From an uncultured Oscillospiraceae bacterium (lineage in GTDB: Bacteria; Bacillota; Clostridia; Oscillospirales; Oscillospiraceae), in the NCBI GenBank assembly GCA_934622035.1, contig CAKTVG010000011.1:1-64000 (forward strand): a DNA stretch of 64,000 nt, read 5' to 3'. Positions within the stretch are counted from its first letter, which is position 1, and each line of letters opens with the position of its first letter. A program made the position numbers and the translations under genes. The notes under the pieces are model-generated. The model ran no database searches and was not told where the DNA came from. It saw only the letters and a program-made list of their open reading frames with translations. Positions 1 through 6,707 of this stretch are shown one piece after another.

Positions 1-78
1 AACAGGTGAGCTATATCGATATGATCGATGCTACCGGATGGGAAGCGTGTTCGGATTTGGAAGCACATGCCCTGCCAC

Positions 79-117
79 AGAGGTTTTCAAGATTCAGGTC
101 TTGAAAACCTCTTTTTT
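79..117 (+). terminator. intrinsic terminator
   Basis: A perfect 14-bp stem (79-92 with 99-112) encloses a 6-nt loop and is followed directly by a T run to 117. It reads on the plus strand and probably ends a gene lying to the left of the window. Confidence 0.85.
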
Positions 118-148
118 GCTATTTAAATTTCTTGTCTTTGTTATTAGT

Positions 149-185
149 ATCCCCTGCAAATCTAACATTTGCAGGGGATTTTTCT
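149..185 (+). terminator. intrinsic terminator
   Basis: A 13-bp stem (149-161 with 167-179) with a 5-nt loop is followed by TTTTTC. It is the second plus-strand terminator in the left flank and would back up the one at 79-117. Confidence 0.8.
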
Positions 186-355
186 TTATCTTCAACGTTC
201 TGTACGTATTTTTGAAGCTGCAAATGCTTATGAAAATGCTTACGCCGGATGAAAATGATAAGGCGCATTCTATTTTCTCCCATCTGCACATTCCATATTG
301 ATAGTCATTTATAATATACCGAACTCAGCGACCTTGCAATAGACTGCTTACAACT

Positions 356-400
356 ATCCCCCCGTGTGCTGCATGGCTCTTGCAGCACACGGGGGGATTT
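356..400. terminator. long perfect hairpin beside the left recombination site
   Basis: An 18-bp perfect stem (356-373 with 381-398) with a 7-nt loop ends 17 bp outside the left recombination site. Only a short T tract follows on the plus strand and none on the minus strand, so it is a weak classical terminator. It could act as an insulator. If the adjacent segment is inverted, its promoter would fire leftwards into this hairpin. Confidence 0.6.
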
Positions 401-415
401 GTCTATGTAATCCAT

Positions 416-438
416 TTCGCAGAGTATGCCCCTCTGCG
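416..438 (+). repeat. left recombination site (23-bp inverted repeat)
   Basis: These 23 bases are exactly the reverse complement of 1867-1889. Inside, the arms CGCAGAG and CTCTGCG are inverted around the 7-bp spacer TATGCCC, which is the layout of a tyrosine-recombinase core site with two protomer arms and a strand-exchange region. On this copy the arms extend to 8 bp (TCGCAGAG/CTCTGCGA). Because the two copies are inverted, recombination between them should flip the intervening segment rather than excise it. Confidence 0.85.
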
Positions 439-517
439 AGAAAGCGCAAAAATCGCTGCAATTCCGCGCCCGCAGCAGCTGTATCCTTCCCGGCAGACAC
501 CATTTTCTGACTGCGCT

Positions 518-1618
518 TCAGAAGCCCACTGCCGAAAGCTTCTGCATATTGTTCCTCTTCAGCTCGATGGACGCGTGCACATAGCGCTCGAGCGTAATGC
601 CGGTCGTTGCATGCCCCAGAATCTCAGAGAGCGACTTGATCTCAAAGCCGACCTCTACGGCACGGGTTGCAAACGTATGGCGCAGTGTGTGGCAGTGCAC
701 GCCCTCCAGGCCGCAGGCGCGCGTATACTTGCCCAAGCGGTATTGCAGCGCGCGCGGCTCCATGAAGGCCTCCGTTCCGGTCAGAACATAGCATTCGGGT
801 CTGCCCGGCGACATTCTCGCGCAGAGCTGCGCTGCATTCTGCGTCATCGGAATCGTGCGCACGGATGTGCTGCTTTTCGCTGTGCCGATGTGAATTTCCG
901 TTTTTCCCGTGCTTTGGTTGCGCAGGCGCTGCATGGTAGAGGTGATTCGGATCGTCTGATCCGGCAGGGATATGTCCCGCCACCGCAGCGCACACAGTTC
1001 TCCGATGCGAACCCCCGTGAACAGCGCAAGCAGCAGGCCAAAACGGGCGAAATCCAGGTCTGCCAGAAGATACGCAACGAGGCGCTCCTGCTCCGGCAGG
1101 GACAGCACACGCATCTCCCGGCGCTCCAGCTTCGGATAATGAAGCTCCGCGGCAGCCAAAGCGCTGCCGGGCTGTGCGGCGGTATATTTCAGGATGCCGC
1201 GCAGCGTCACCAGAATGTCGTGGACGGACTTTGGCGCCAGTCCCTTTTGACGCAGGCGTGCGGAGAAGCCGTCCAGCAGCGCCGTGGAAATCTGCCGCGG
1301 CAGGCAATCGCCCAGCTCCGGCTGAATGTGCCGCAGAACTGCGGTTTCGTATTTTATATAAGTGGAGGGCTTCACGCAGCTCCTTTTGGATTCCAGCCAT
1401 TGACTGCAATATTCGCCAAGACGGCGGCTGCCCGTGCGTGTGGGCGGTGCGCCCGCCAGGAGCGCCAGCCTGCACTGCGTGACCTTCTCTTTTGCCTCCT
1501 TATAGGTTTTTCCATAACAGTAGCCGTACCGTGCTTTCCCGGAAAGCGTGCGTTCCTTGATATACCGCGCCTCCCAGCGTCCGTCCTTTCGCTTGAAAAT
1601 GTTTTCTCCTTTTGCCAT
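518..1618 (-). CDS. tyrosine recombinase (site-specific integrase/invertase)
   Basis: A complete 366-aa tyrosine recombinase. An N-terminal arm-type DNA-binding segment (about residues 8-50) is followed by a SAM-like core-binding domain (about 65-150) and the catalytic domain. The catalytic set is visible: R204 in TGVRIGE, K248 in TAKS, H310-x-x-R313 in HTLRH, H336 in LGH and the nucleophile Y346 in LERYVH. It should cut and rejoin DNA through a covalent Tyr intermediate. A good ribosome site (AAAGGAG) lies just before the ATG on the minus strand. The gene is enclosed by inverted core-type sites, so it probably inverts its own segment and switches the EPS operon. No clear promoter for it was found. 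Phage-type integration is the alternative role. Confidence 0.9.
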   Translation of the reverse strand: MAKGENIFKRKDGRWEARYIKERTLSGKARYGYCYGKTYKEAKEKVTQCRLALLAGAPPTRTGSRRLGEYCSQWLESKRSCVKPSTYIKYETAVLRHIQPELGDCLPRQISTALLDGFSARLRQKGLAPKSVHDILVTLRGILKYTAAQPGSALAAAELHYPKLERREMRVLSLPEQERLVAYLLADLDFARFGLLLALFTGVRIGELCALRWRDISLPDQTIRITSTMQRLRNQSTGKTEIHIGTAKSSTSVRTIPMTQNAAQLCARMSPGRPECYVLTGTEAFMEPRALQYRLGKYTRACGLEGVHCHTLRHTFATRAVEVGFEIKSLSEILGHATTGITLERYVHASIELKRNNMQKLSAVGF

Positions 1619-1809
1619 GTGATGGTTCTCCTTTGCTGATGAATAATTGCAGCGGCCAGGTCGCCGTTCTTTGAGAAAAGTGTGTTATCTGACTGCCCTG
1701 TTGACGGCGCACCGCCGCTCCCGCGGTGGAATTCGCCGCCAATATTATGCAATATTCCCCGGCTGAAAAAAATCATCCCATTTTTATTCGTCGTAATTTA
1801 CCAAAGCTA

Positions 1810-1837
1810 TTGCTTTTTTTCCGATTTCTGCTATAAT
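1810..1837 (+). promoter_or_regulatory. outward promoter inside the invertible segment
   Basis: The -35 box TTGCTT (1810-1815) and -10 box TATAAT (1832-1837) are 16 bp apart. A TGC just before the -10 makes it an extended -10 promoter. Transcription would start near 1844, cross the right recombination site and run towards the EPS operon. It is the only consensus promoter I see between the recombinase and the first EPS gene. Confidence 0.8.
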
Positions 1838-1866
1838 AATGTTAAATTATTTTTCATGCGGGTGCC

Positions 1867-1889
1867 CGCAGAGGGGCATACTCTGCGAA
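1867..1889 (-). repeat. right recombination site (23-bp inverted repeat)
   Basis: Exact reverse complement of 416-438, with the same 7-bp arms around a 7-bp spacer. The promoter at 1810-1837 lies about 30 bp inside this site, so flipping the segment would move it from this end to the left end. In RNA the arms would also form a small 7-bp stem-loop at the start of the EPS leader. Confidence 0.85.
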
Positions 1890-1905
1890 TTCCCCATGCA
1901 TTTCC

Positions 1906-1947
1906 CGGTAGATTACCACACTTTTACGCGGTGATTTACCGTTTTTT
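1906..1947 (+). terminator. intrinsic terminator (attenuator) in the EPS leader
   Basis: The arms 1906-1919 and 1928-1941 pair over 14 positions with two G-U wobbles and one mismatch, around an 8-nt loop, and are followed by six T. It acts on the plus strand only. It lies between the invertible promoter and the EPS genes, so transcripts would stop after about 100 nt unless the hairpin is bypassed. That is the geometry of an attenuator needing antitermination. A short RNA of about 100 nt is the alternative product. Confidence 0.65.
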
Positions 1948-2167
1948 CCGGCGTTTCAGTTAGTAAGTACTTACTTTTTTCCAAAATCCACCTGATTTGT
2001 ATCATGCAGAATGCAGGCCGATACGTGCGCTTTGCCGCTTTCTTTCCCCGTCTTCCCGGCGTTTTGCGGTTTTCCGCGCCGCAGGCTCTTCTGTGTTCTA
2101 CGGTTCTGCTGTGAGCAGATATAAAAAGTGTTATTTGGCATCCTAGAAAATGTGGGGTCGAAAAACT
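1948..2167 (+). other. structured EPS leader region
   Basis: No gene is visible here. Beyond the terminator there is a palindrome (1962-1975, listed separately). Possible stem-loops lie at 1999-2024 (GTATC/GATAC enclosing TGCA-GAA-TGCA), 2057-2081 (GC-rich) and 2106-2118 (CTGCT/AGCAG). A weak promoter-like pair, TTCTAC and TATAAA (2120-2125), lies close to the first gene but its -35 box is poor. The region could be an untranslated leader of about 320 nt that controls readthrough into the operon. Confidence 0.45.
1962..1975. promoter_or_regulatory. 14-bp palindrome, possible operator
   Basis: AGTAAGTACTTACT is a perfect 14-bp palindrome downstream of the leader terminator, followed by a T run. 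Perfect AT-rich palindromes of this size are typical TetR-family operators. With no loop it would make a poor terminator. No TetR gene is in the window, so the binding protein is unknown. Confidence 0.4.
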
Positions 2168-2833
2168 ATGGAAGCTGTATCTTCCTATCGAACAACTGAA
2201 AACGTTTCCAATCCGCGTACCTATTATATTCCCCGGCCGGTCGTTTGTCAGAAAAAGAGCTATCTGATTCTGAAACGTGCGTTCGACCTTATTTTCTCCT
2301 TTCTGGGGATTCTCATTTTATTGATCCCCATGGCGCTGATTGCGCTGCTGGTCGTGCTGGATTCTCCCGGAAATCCCATTTTCAAGCAGGAGCGGCTCGG
2401 AAAGGACGGCGTTCCCTTCCAGATCTACAAATTCCGCTCCATGCGCCTGGATGCCGAGACAGACGGCCCGCGTTGGGCGGACAAAGAGGATACGCGCTGC
2501 ACCCGCTTCGGCGCGTTTCTGCGCAAGACGCGGCTGGACGAGCTGCCGCAGCTCTGGAATATTCTGAAGGGCGAGATGAGCTTTGTGGGGCCGCGCCCCG
2601 AGCGGAAGTACTTCTACGATAAATTTGAAAAGTACATCATCGGTTTTTCCTATCGATTGACGGTAACGCCCGGCCTGACCGGCTACGCGCAGGTCAACGG
2701 CGGCTACGAGCTGGAGCCGGAGGAAAAAATCGTCTACGACATGGAGTACATTGCCCACCAATCTCTGCGGCTTGACTTCGTGTGCATGCTGAAAACCGTG
2801 TTTGTTGTGTTTTGCGGAAAAGGTGCACGGTAA
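2168..2833 (+). CDS. undecaprenyl-phosphate sugar-1-phosphate transferase (EPS priming enzyme)
   Basis: A 221-aa bacterial sugar transferase that would start the EPS repeat unit by moving a sugar-1-phosphate from a UDP-sugar to undecaprenyl phosphate at the inner membrane face. Diagnostic parts are the KRAFD motif (36-40) leading into one hydrophobic helix (41-64), [10 protein letters not shown] (122-131), and the [11 protein letters not shown] block (135-145). It is short, like the minimal WbaP/PglC-type catalytic unit without the extra N-terminal membrane domain. I chose the ATG at 2168 because GGGG lies about 10 nt before it; an ATG at 2150 in the same frame lacks a ribosome site. It is the first gene of the EPS operon. 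The sugar (GlcNAc, QuiNAc-type or hexose) cannot be told from sequence. Confidence 0.9.
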   Translation: MEAVSSYRTTENVSNPRTYYIPRPVVCQKKSYLILKRAFDLIFSFLGILILLIPMALIALLVVLDSPGNPIFKQERLGKDGVPFQIYKFRSMRLDAETDGPRWADKEDTRCTRFGAFLRKTRLDELPQLWNILKGEMSFVGPRPERKYFYDKFEKYIIGFSYRLTVTPGLTGYAQVNGGYELEPEEKIVYDMEYIAHQSLRLDFVCMLKTVFVVFCGKGAR

Positions 2834-2859
2834 TTTGTATTTGGAGGAGCTCCCCACGC

Positions 2860-3654
2860 ATGAATGAGAAAAAAACATCCCAAAGTCCCACAGGAAATCA
2901 CGAGGTTTCCCTGTGGGACGTGATCAGATTACTCCTGAGAAAATGCTATTGGCTGCTGATCGCAGCGATTTTGTGCGCCGGCCTTGTTTATCTGGCGGTA
3001 TCGCTGCTGGTCACCCCGACCTATGAGTCGCGCGTCAGCTTCTATGTCTACAACGGTGCCAACAGTACCCCGCAGAACGGCACGATCAACAACAGCGACC
3101 TTCAGGCCGCCGAGAGTCTGGCAACGACGTATTCCAAAATCCTTGAAAGCAACTCCGTGCTTGACGCCGTGCTGGACGATCTGGGTGAAACCGGCATCAG
3201 CCGTAAAGAGCTAAGCCGCATGGTCGCCGTTTCAGTCGTGACCGACACACAGCTTCTCGAGGTCGTCGTTACCTCCACCAGCCCTGAATTCGCCTGCCGG
3301 ATTGCCGACTCCTTTGCCTCCGTCGCGCCGACGGAGATCATCCGCATCACCCGCGCCGGCGGTGTCGAGGTGGTGGACCGTCCCGAGGTCGCCACAGAGA
3401 AATCCGCGCCCAGAACCGTTTTTGACAGCGCCATCGGCGCGGTCGTCGGCGTGATCATCGCCGCCGTGATCATTATCCTCAGAGCGCTCTCCGACACGAC
3501 GATCTATCTGCCGGAGGACATTGCTGCGCTGGCCGGGATCACCGTTTTGGGGCAGATTCCCGCCATCGACGTATCTGCCAACAGTAAATTCACCGCCTGG
3601 ACGCTGCTGGAAGGAGGTGCAGAGCATCATGCCGAGCAAGAAAAACAGTCATAA
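2860..3654 (+). CDS. Wzz/YveK-like polysaccharide co-polymerase, kinase activator
   Basis: A 264-aa membrane protein with two transmembrane helices (about residues 29-52 and 212-234) around an extracytoplasmic loop, the topology of the Wzz/CpsC/YveK chain-length regulators. It starts at ATG 2860 after GGAGGAG. In Gram-positive EPS systems this protein partners the separate BY-kinase, which is the next gene and overlaps it by 26 bp, and its C-terminal cytoplasmic tail activates the kinase. Its role would be chain-length control and export of the EPS. The family is clear from topology and context rather than from catalytic residues, since it has none. Confidence 0.85.
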   Translation: MNEKKTSQSPTGNHEVSLWDVIRLLLRKCYWLLIAAILCAGLVYLAVSLLVTPTYESRVSFYVYNGANSTPQNGTINNSDLQAAESLATTYSKILESNSVLDAVLDDLGETGISRKELSRMVAVSVVTDTQLLEVVVTSTSPEFACRIADSFASVAPTEIIRITRAGGVEVVDRPEVATEKSAPRTVFDSAIGAVVGVIIAAVIIILRALSDTTIYLPEDIAALAGITVLGQIPAIDVSANSKFTAWTLLEGGAEHHAEQEKQS

Positions 3655-4393
3655 GGCGACCAGCGAGGTCATCGCCGTCAACCGCCGCAGGCTGCTCACC
3701 AATGACACGCCCTTCGCCATCAAGGAGGCCTACGTCAAGCTGCGCACCAGCCTGATGTTCTGCATGACGGCGGACAAAACCCGCCCCTGCACAACCTTTG
3801 CCGTCACCAGTGCAAAGCCCTCCGAGGGCAAGAGCCTGACGGCCGCAAACATCGCCATCAGCTATGCCATGCTGGGGAAGAAGGTCCTTCTCGTCGATGC
3901 GGACATGCGCAAGCCGACGCAGCGCCGCCTTTGGAAGGTGGATGTTTCCACCGGTCTGTGTGACTTCCTCGCCAAAATCTGGAAGCTTGAGGTCGTCAAG
4001 GTCAAGGAGCTGCCGCTGTGGATCGTCTGCACGGGCACCATCCCGCCCAACCCCTCCGAGCTTCTCGCCTCCGACCGCATGAAGCGCTTTGTGGAGGAAT
4101 GCGCCAAGCGCTATGACTATGTCATCATCGACACGCCGCCGATCAACACCGTCGCCGACGCACAGATCATCTCCACCTTTGTCGACGGTGTCGTTCTCGT
4201 CGCAAAGTCCGGCAACACGACCTCCGACGAGCTGAACACCGCAATCGAGGCCGTCAGCCGCGCGGGCGGCAACCTCTGCGGCGTCCTTCTGAATGATTTG
4301 AATATGAAATCCGTAAAGTACTCCTATAAATATAAATACGGCGACAAGTACGGATACAAATACTCCTACAGCGACCCCTATGAAACGCGCTGA
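3629..4393 (+). CDS. CpsD/CapB-type BY tyrosine kinase
   Basis: A 254-aa bacterial tyrosine autokinase for EPS. The Walker A motif SAKPSEGKS (61-69), the Walker A' motif VLLVDADMRKPT (86-97) and a Walker B motif (YVIIDTPPI) are present. The C-terminus ends in a dense tyrosine cluster with eight or more Tyr in the last 25 residues, which is the autophosphorylation tail. Cycles of phosphorylation, undone by the phosphatase encoded next, tune polymerisation and chain length. The ATG at 3629 has a strong AGGAGG and lies inside the end of the co-polymerase gene, so the two are translationally coupled. The gene also overlaps the phosphatase gene by 14 bp. Confidence 0.93.
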   Translation: MPSKKNSHKATSEVIAVNRRRLLTNDTPFAIKEAYVKLRTSLMFCMTADKTRPCTTFAVTSAKPSEGKSLTAANIAISYAMLGKKVLLVDADMRKPTQRRLWKVDVSTGLCDFLAKIWKLEVVKVKELPLWIVCTGTIPPNPSELLASDRMKRFVEECAKRYDYVIIDTPPINTVADAQIISTFVDGVVLVAKSGNTTSDELNTAIEAVSRAGGNLCGVLLNDLNMKSVKYSYKYKYGDKYGYKYSYSDPYETR

Positions 4394-5039
4394 CCTAGGG
4401 ATCGACCTTACGCTCGATTACCACGCGCACATTCTGCCCGGCTGCGACCACGGCAGCGACGGCCCCGCGACCTCGCTGAAGCAGCTTGCGCTGGCCGCGT
4501 CTGCCGGAATCCAAACGATCTGCGCCACGCCGCACTTCTACCCCCACCGGGAGAGCATCGCCTCGTTTCTGGAGCGGCGGACGGAAACCGCCCGGCTGCT
4601 TGCCGCTGCGGCTCCGGCAGATGCGCCGAGGATACAGCTCGGCGCCGAGGTGCTGATCTGCGACGGCATGGAGCGTCTGGAGGAGCTGCCGCGCCTGTGC
4701 CGCGAAGGAACAGACGAGCTGCTTCTGGAAATGCCGTTTTACGCCTGGCCGGAATCCATTTGGGAAACGCTGTACCGCCTGCACGAAAGGTGGGATCTGC
4801 GCATCGTCCTTGCGCACGCCGACCGGTACCGCCCGGAGGACATCCTGCTGCTGGTGCAGGAGGGCATCCCCCTCCAGCTCAACGCCGAATGCCTGGCAAA
4901 GCCGCTGCACCGCAAGCGTTATCTCGACTGGGTCGAAGCAGGTTATGTGAAATACCTCGGCAGTGACATTCACATGCTCGGCAGCGGCTACCGCGATCTG
5001 GAAAAATGCAGAAGGCTTCTGGAAAGGAAGCTTGGATAA
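4380..5039 (+). CDS. CpsB/CapC-type PHP tyrosine phosphatase
   Basis: A 219-aa metal-dependent phosphatase of the PHP fold that dephosphorylates the BY-kinase. Metal-binding motifs are visible in order: DYHAHILPGCDHG near the N-terminus, ATPHFYPH, LGAEV, HADRY and GSDIH near the C-terminus. The length is a little below the usual 240-260 aa, but all metal motifs are present. It overlaps the kinase gene and completes the co-polymerase/kinase/phosphatase trio typical of Firmicutes Wzy-dependent EPS loci. Confidence 0.9.
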   Translation: MKRADLGIDLTLDYHAHILPGCDHGSDGPATSLKQLALAASAGIQTICATPHFYPHRESIASFLERRTETARLLAAAAPADAPRIQLGAEVLICDGMERLEELPRLCREGTDELLLEMPFYAWPESIWETLYRLHERWDLRIVLAHADRYRPEDILLLVQEGIPLQLNAECLAKPLHRKRYLDWVEAGYVKYLGSDIHMLGSGYRDLEKCRRLLERKLG

Positions 5040-5053
5040 AGAAAGGGAAATCG

Positions 5054-5821
5054 ATGGATACTGCAAAAACACATCCTCTCGTTTCCGTCATCATGCCTGC
5101 CTATAACGCAGAGAAATACCTTGCGGAGGCCGTCGAATCCGTGCTTTCGCAGACTTATGAAAACTGGGAGCTTCTGATTCTTGACGACTGCTCCTCCGAC
5201 CATACCGCAAAGATCGCCGCAGCCTTCGCCGCTGCGGACGAGAGGATCCGGCTGCAAAGCATTCCGGAAAATATCGGCGTCGCCGGAACGAGAAATCTCG
5301 GCTTCGATCTTGCGCAGGGCGAATGGATCGCTCTGCTCGACAGCGACGATGTCTGGCACAGCGAAAAGTTGGAGCGGCAGCTTGCTCTGGCGGAGCGCAG
5401 CGGCGCGGACATTCTCTACTGCTCCTATGCGCTGATGGACGAGCAGGGCGCGCACCTGTCAGACTTCATCGTACCGGAGACGACCTCCTACCGCGAGATG
5501 CTCAAGGAGAGCGTTCTGAGCTGCTCGACCGTGCTGCTGTCACGCGCCATTGTCTCGGCGCATCGCTTCTCTGCCGGCTGCTACCACGAGGACTACGCCT
5601 TCTGGCTCACGCTGCTCAAGGCCGGATACAAGCCCGCCGCCTGCCGCGAGATCCTCGCAGACTATAGAATTGTCCGCGGCTCCCGCTCCAACAACAAGCT
5701 CAAATCCGCGAAGAACCGGTGGCTGATCTACCGCCGGGTGGAAGAGCTCTCCCTGCCGTGCGCCGTCGGCGCCTTTGCAGCCTACGCCTGGCGCGGCTTC
5801 CGCAAGCACAAGAGAGTGTAA
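5054..5821 (+). CDS. family 2 glycosyltransferase
   Basis: A 255-aa GT-A fold glycosyltransferase. The N-terminal SVIMPAYNAE segment (11-20), the D44-D45 pair that binds the nucleotide, and DSDD (96-99) as the metal-binding DxD motif are all in place. It should transfer a sugar from a nucleotide-sugar to the lipid-linked EPS intermediate on the cytoplasmic face. The start at ATG 5054 follows AAAGGGA, and the next gene begins 1 bp after its stop. Donor and acceptor cannot be predicted. Confidence 0.88.
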   Translation: MDTAKTHPLVSVIMPAYNAEKYLAEAVESVLSQTYENWELLILDDCSSDHTAKIAAAFAAADERIRLQSIPENIGVAGTRNLGFDLAQGEWIALLDSDDVWHSEKLERQLALAERSGADILYCSYALMDEQGAHLSDFIVPETTSYREMLKESVLSCSTVLLSRAIVSAHRFSAGCYHEDYAFWLTLLKAGYKPAACREILADYRIVRGSRSNNKLKSAKNRWLIYRRVEELSLPCAVGAFAAYAWRGFRKHKRV

Positions 5822-5822
5822 C

Positions 5823-6689
5823 ATGATAAAAGAGAAAGAAGAACTGAGCGCCCATCAGGAAATCCTGCTGGAAATGCTCAAGGACTTTGACCGCGTCTGC
5901 CGCAGGCACGGCATTCGCTACCAGCTGTTTGCCGGAACGGCGCTCGGCGCTGTCCGCCATCAGGGCTTTGTTCCCTGGGACGACGACGTTGACGTCATTC
6001 TTGAGCGGCGCGAATATGACCGGTTTTTCCGGGAGGCCGCCGGAGATTTTGACGCTGAAATCTACTATGTGCAGCAGGAGCACGGCCCGCACTGGCCGAT
6101 GCAGTTTTCCAAGCTGCGCCGCAACGGCACAACCTGCATTGAAAAATACCACCCGAAGGATCCCGAGATCCATCAGGGCGTTTACATCGATATTTTCCCC
6201 TGTGACAATCTGGCAGATCGTCCGCTCGCGCGGCGGCTGCAATTCGCCGCCTCCAAGGCGATCATCGCCAAGGCGCTCTACGCGCGTGGCTACGAAACGG
6301 ACAGCACCGCAAAAAGGCTGTTTTTGCAGCTGTGCCGCCCACTCCCCCGGCGCCCGCTCGAACGCATCTGCATGCGCAGGAGGGACACAAAATCGAAGAT
6401 GGTGCACTCCTTCCTTGCCGCCGGAAAAAGCTATGAGAAGAACATCTTCCCCCGCGGCTGGCTGGAGGAGAACACGGAGCTGCCCTTTGAGGACGGCATA
6501 TTCCCGGTTTCTGCGCATTATGACGCGCTGCTGACCAGGCTCTACGGCGATTACCGGGTGCTTCCCTCCCCCGAGGAGCGCCTGTGCAAGGAGCATGTTG
6601 CCATCTTCGACCCCGATCATTCCTATGAAACACATCTCGAAGAGCAGAAAAAGATGCGCTTCGCCGTCCATACCAGAAGTATTCGATAA
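5823..6689 (+). CDS. LicD-family phosphotransferase
   Basis: A 288-aa LicD/FKRP-type protein. The signature is the block GTALGAVRHQGFVPWDDDVD near residues 39-58, whose acidic run binds metal, followed by the typical DIFPCD segment. LicD proteins move phosphocholine or a related phospho-alcohol group from a CDP carrier onto a glycan. Here it probably decorates the EPS. The same operon encodes secreted proteins with choline-binding-like repeats, so decoration and binding may be matched. No CDP-choline synthesis genes (licA, licC) are in the window. Confidence 0.87.
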   Translation: MIKEKEELSAHQEILLEMLKDFDRVCRRHGIRYQLFAGTALGAVRHQGFVPWDDDVDVILERREYDRFFREAAGDFDAEIYYVQQEHGPHWPMQFSKLRRNGTTCIEKYHPKDPEIHQGVYIDIFPCDNLADRPLARRLQFAASKAIIAKALYARGYETDSTAKRLFLQLCRPLPRRPLERICMRRRDTKSKMVHSFLAAGKSYEKNIFPRGWLEENTELPFEDGIFPVSAHYDALLTRLYGDYRVLPSPEERLCKEHVAIFDPDHSYETHLEEQKKMRFAVHTRSIR

Positions 6690-6707
6690 AGCAGGAAAGC
6701 GTTTTTC

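Larger units (their letters stand above)
1..415. other. left flank without a supportable gene
   Basis: This stretch holds three hairpins, listed separately, and no convincing complete gene. A reading frame open from position 3 to a stop at 102-104 could be the last 33 codons of a plus-strand gene cut by the window edge. Its stop would lie inside the 3' arm of the first terminator, and I do not recognise the peptide. A stop at 7-9 in another frame is an equally good end for an upstream gene. The two T-tailed terminators suggest that transcription arriving from the left is ended before the recombinase segment. Confidence 0.4.
416..1889. other. putative invertible DNA segment with recombinase and outward promoter
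   Basis: The 1.47-kb segment is bounded by the perfect 23-bp inverted repeats. It contains one tyrosine recombinase gene on the minus strand and one strong plus-strand promoter (1810-1837) near its right end, aimed across the right site at the EPS operon. In the order shown the promoter is connected to the EPS genes (ON). After inversion it would point left into the hairpin at 356-400, and the recombinase would instead read towards the EPS operon. There is no other cargo, and the repeats are inverted rather than direct, which argues against an integrated mobile element. Inversion itself is inferred; it needs mixed-orientation reads to prove. Confidence 0.75.

Noticed and set aside
38..301. 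Plus-strand frame of 87 codons at the left edge
   Set aside because: It runs through two strong intrinsic terminators and encodes a low-complexity hydrophobic peptide without a ribosome site.
380..1639. Long plus-strand frame opposite the recombinase
   Set aside because: It is the antisense shadow of a gene whose catalytic residues are all intact on the minus strand; the frame lacks a ribosome site and any recognisable motif.
416..1889. Integrated mobile element or prophage remnant
   Set aside because: An integrated element is bounded by direct att repeats and carries cargo. Here the repeats are inverted and only the recombinase and a promoter lie between them.
2096..2125. Second promoter just before the first EPS gene
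   Set aside because: TATAAA at 2120-2125 is acceptable, but the only -35 candidate (TTCTAC, 18 bp away) is poor, so it is mentioned only as a weak possibility.
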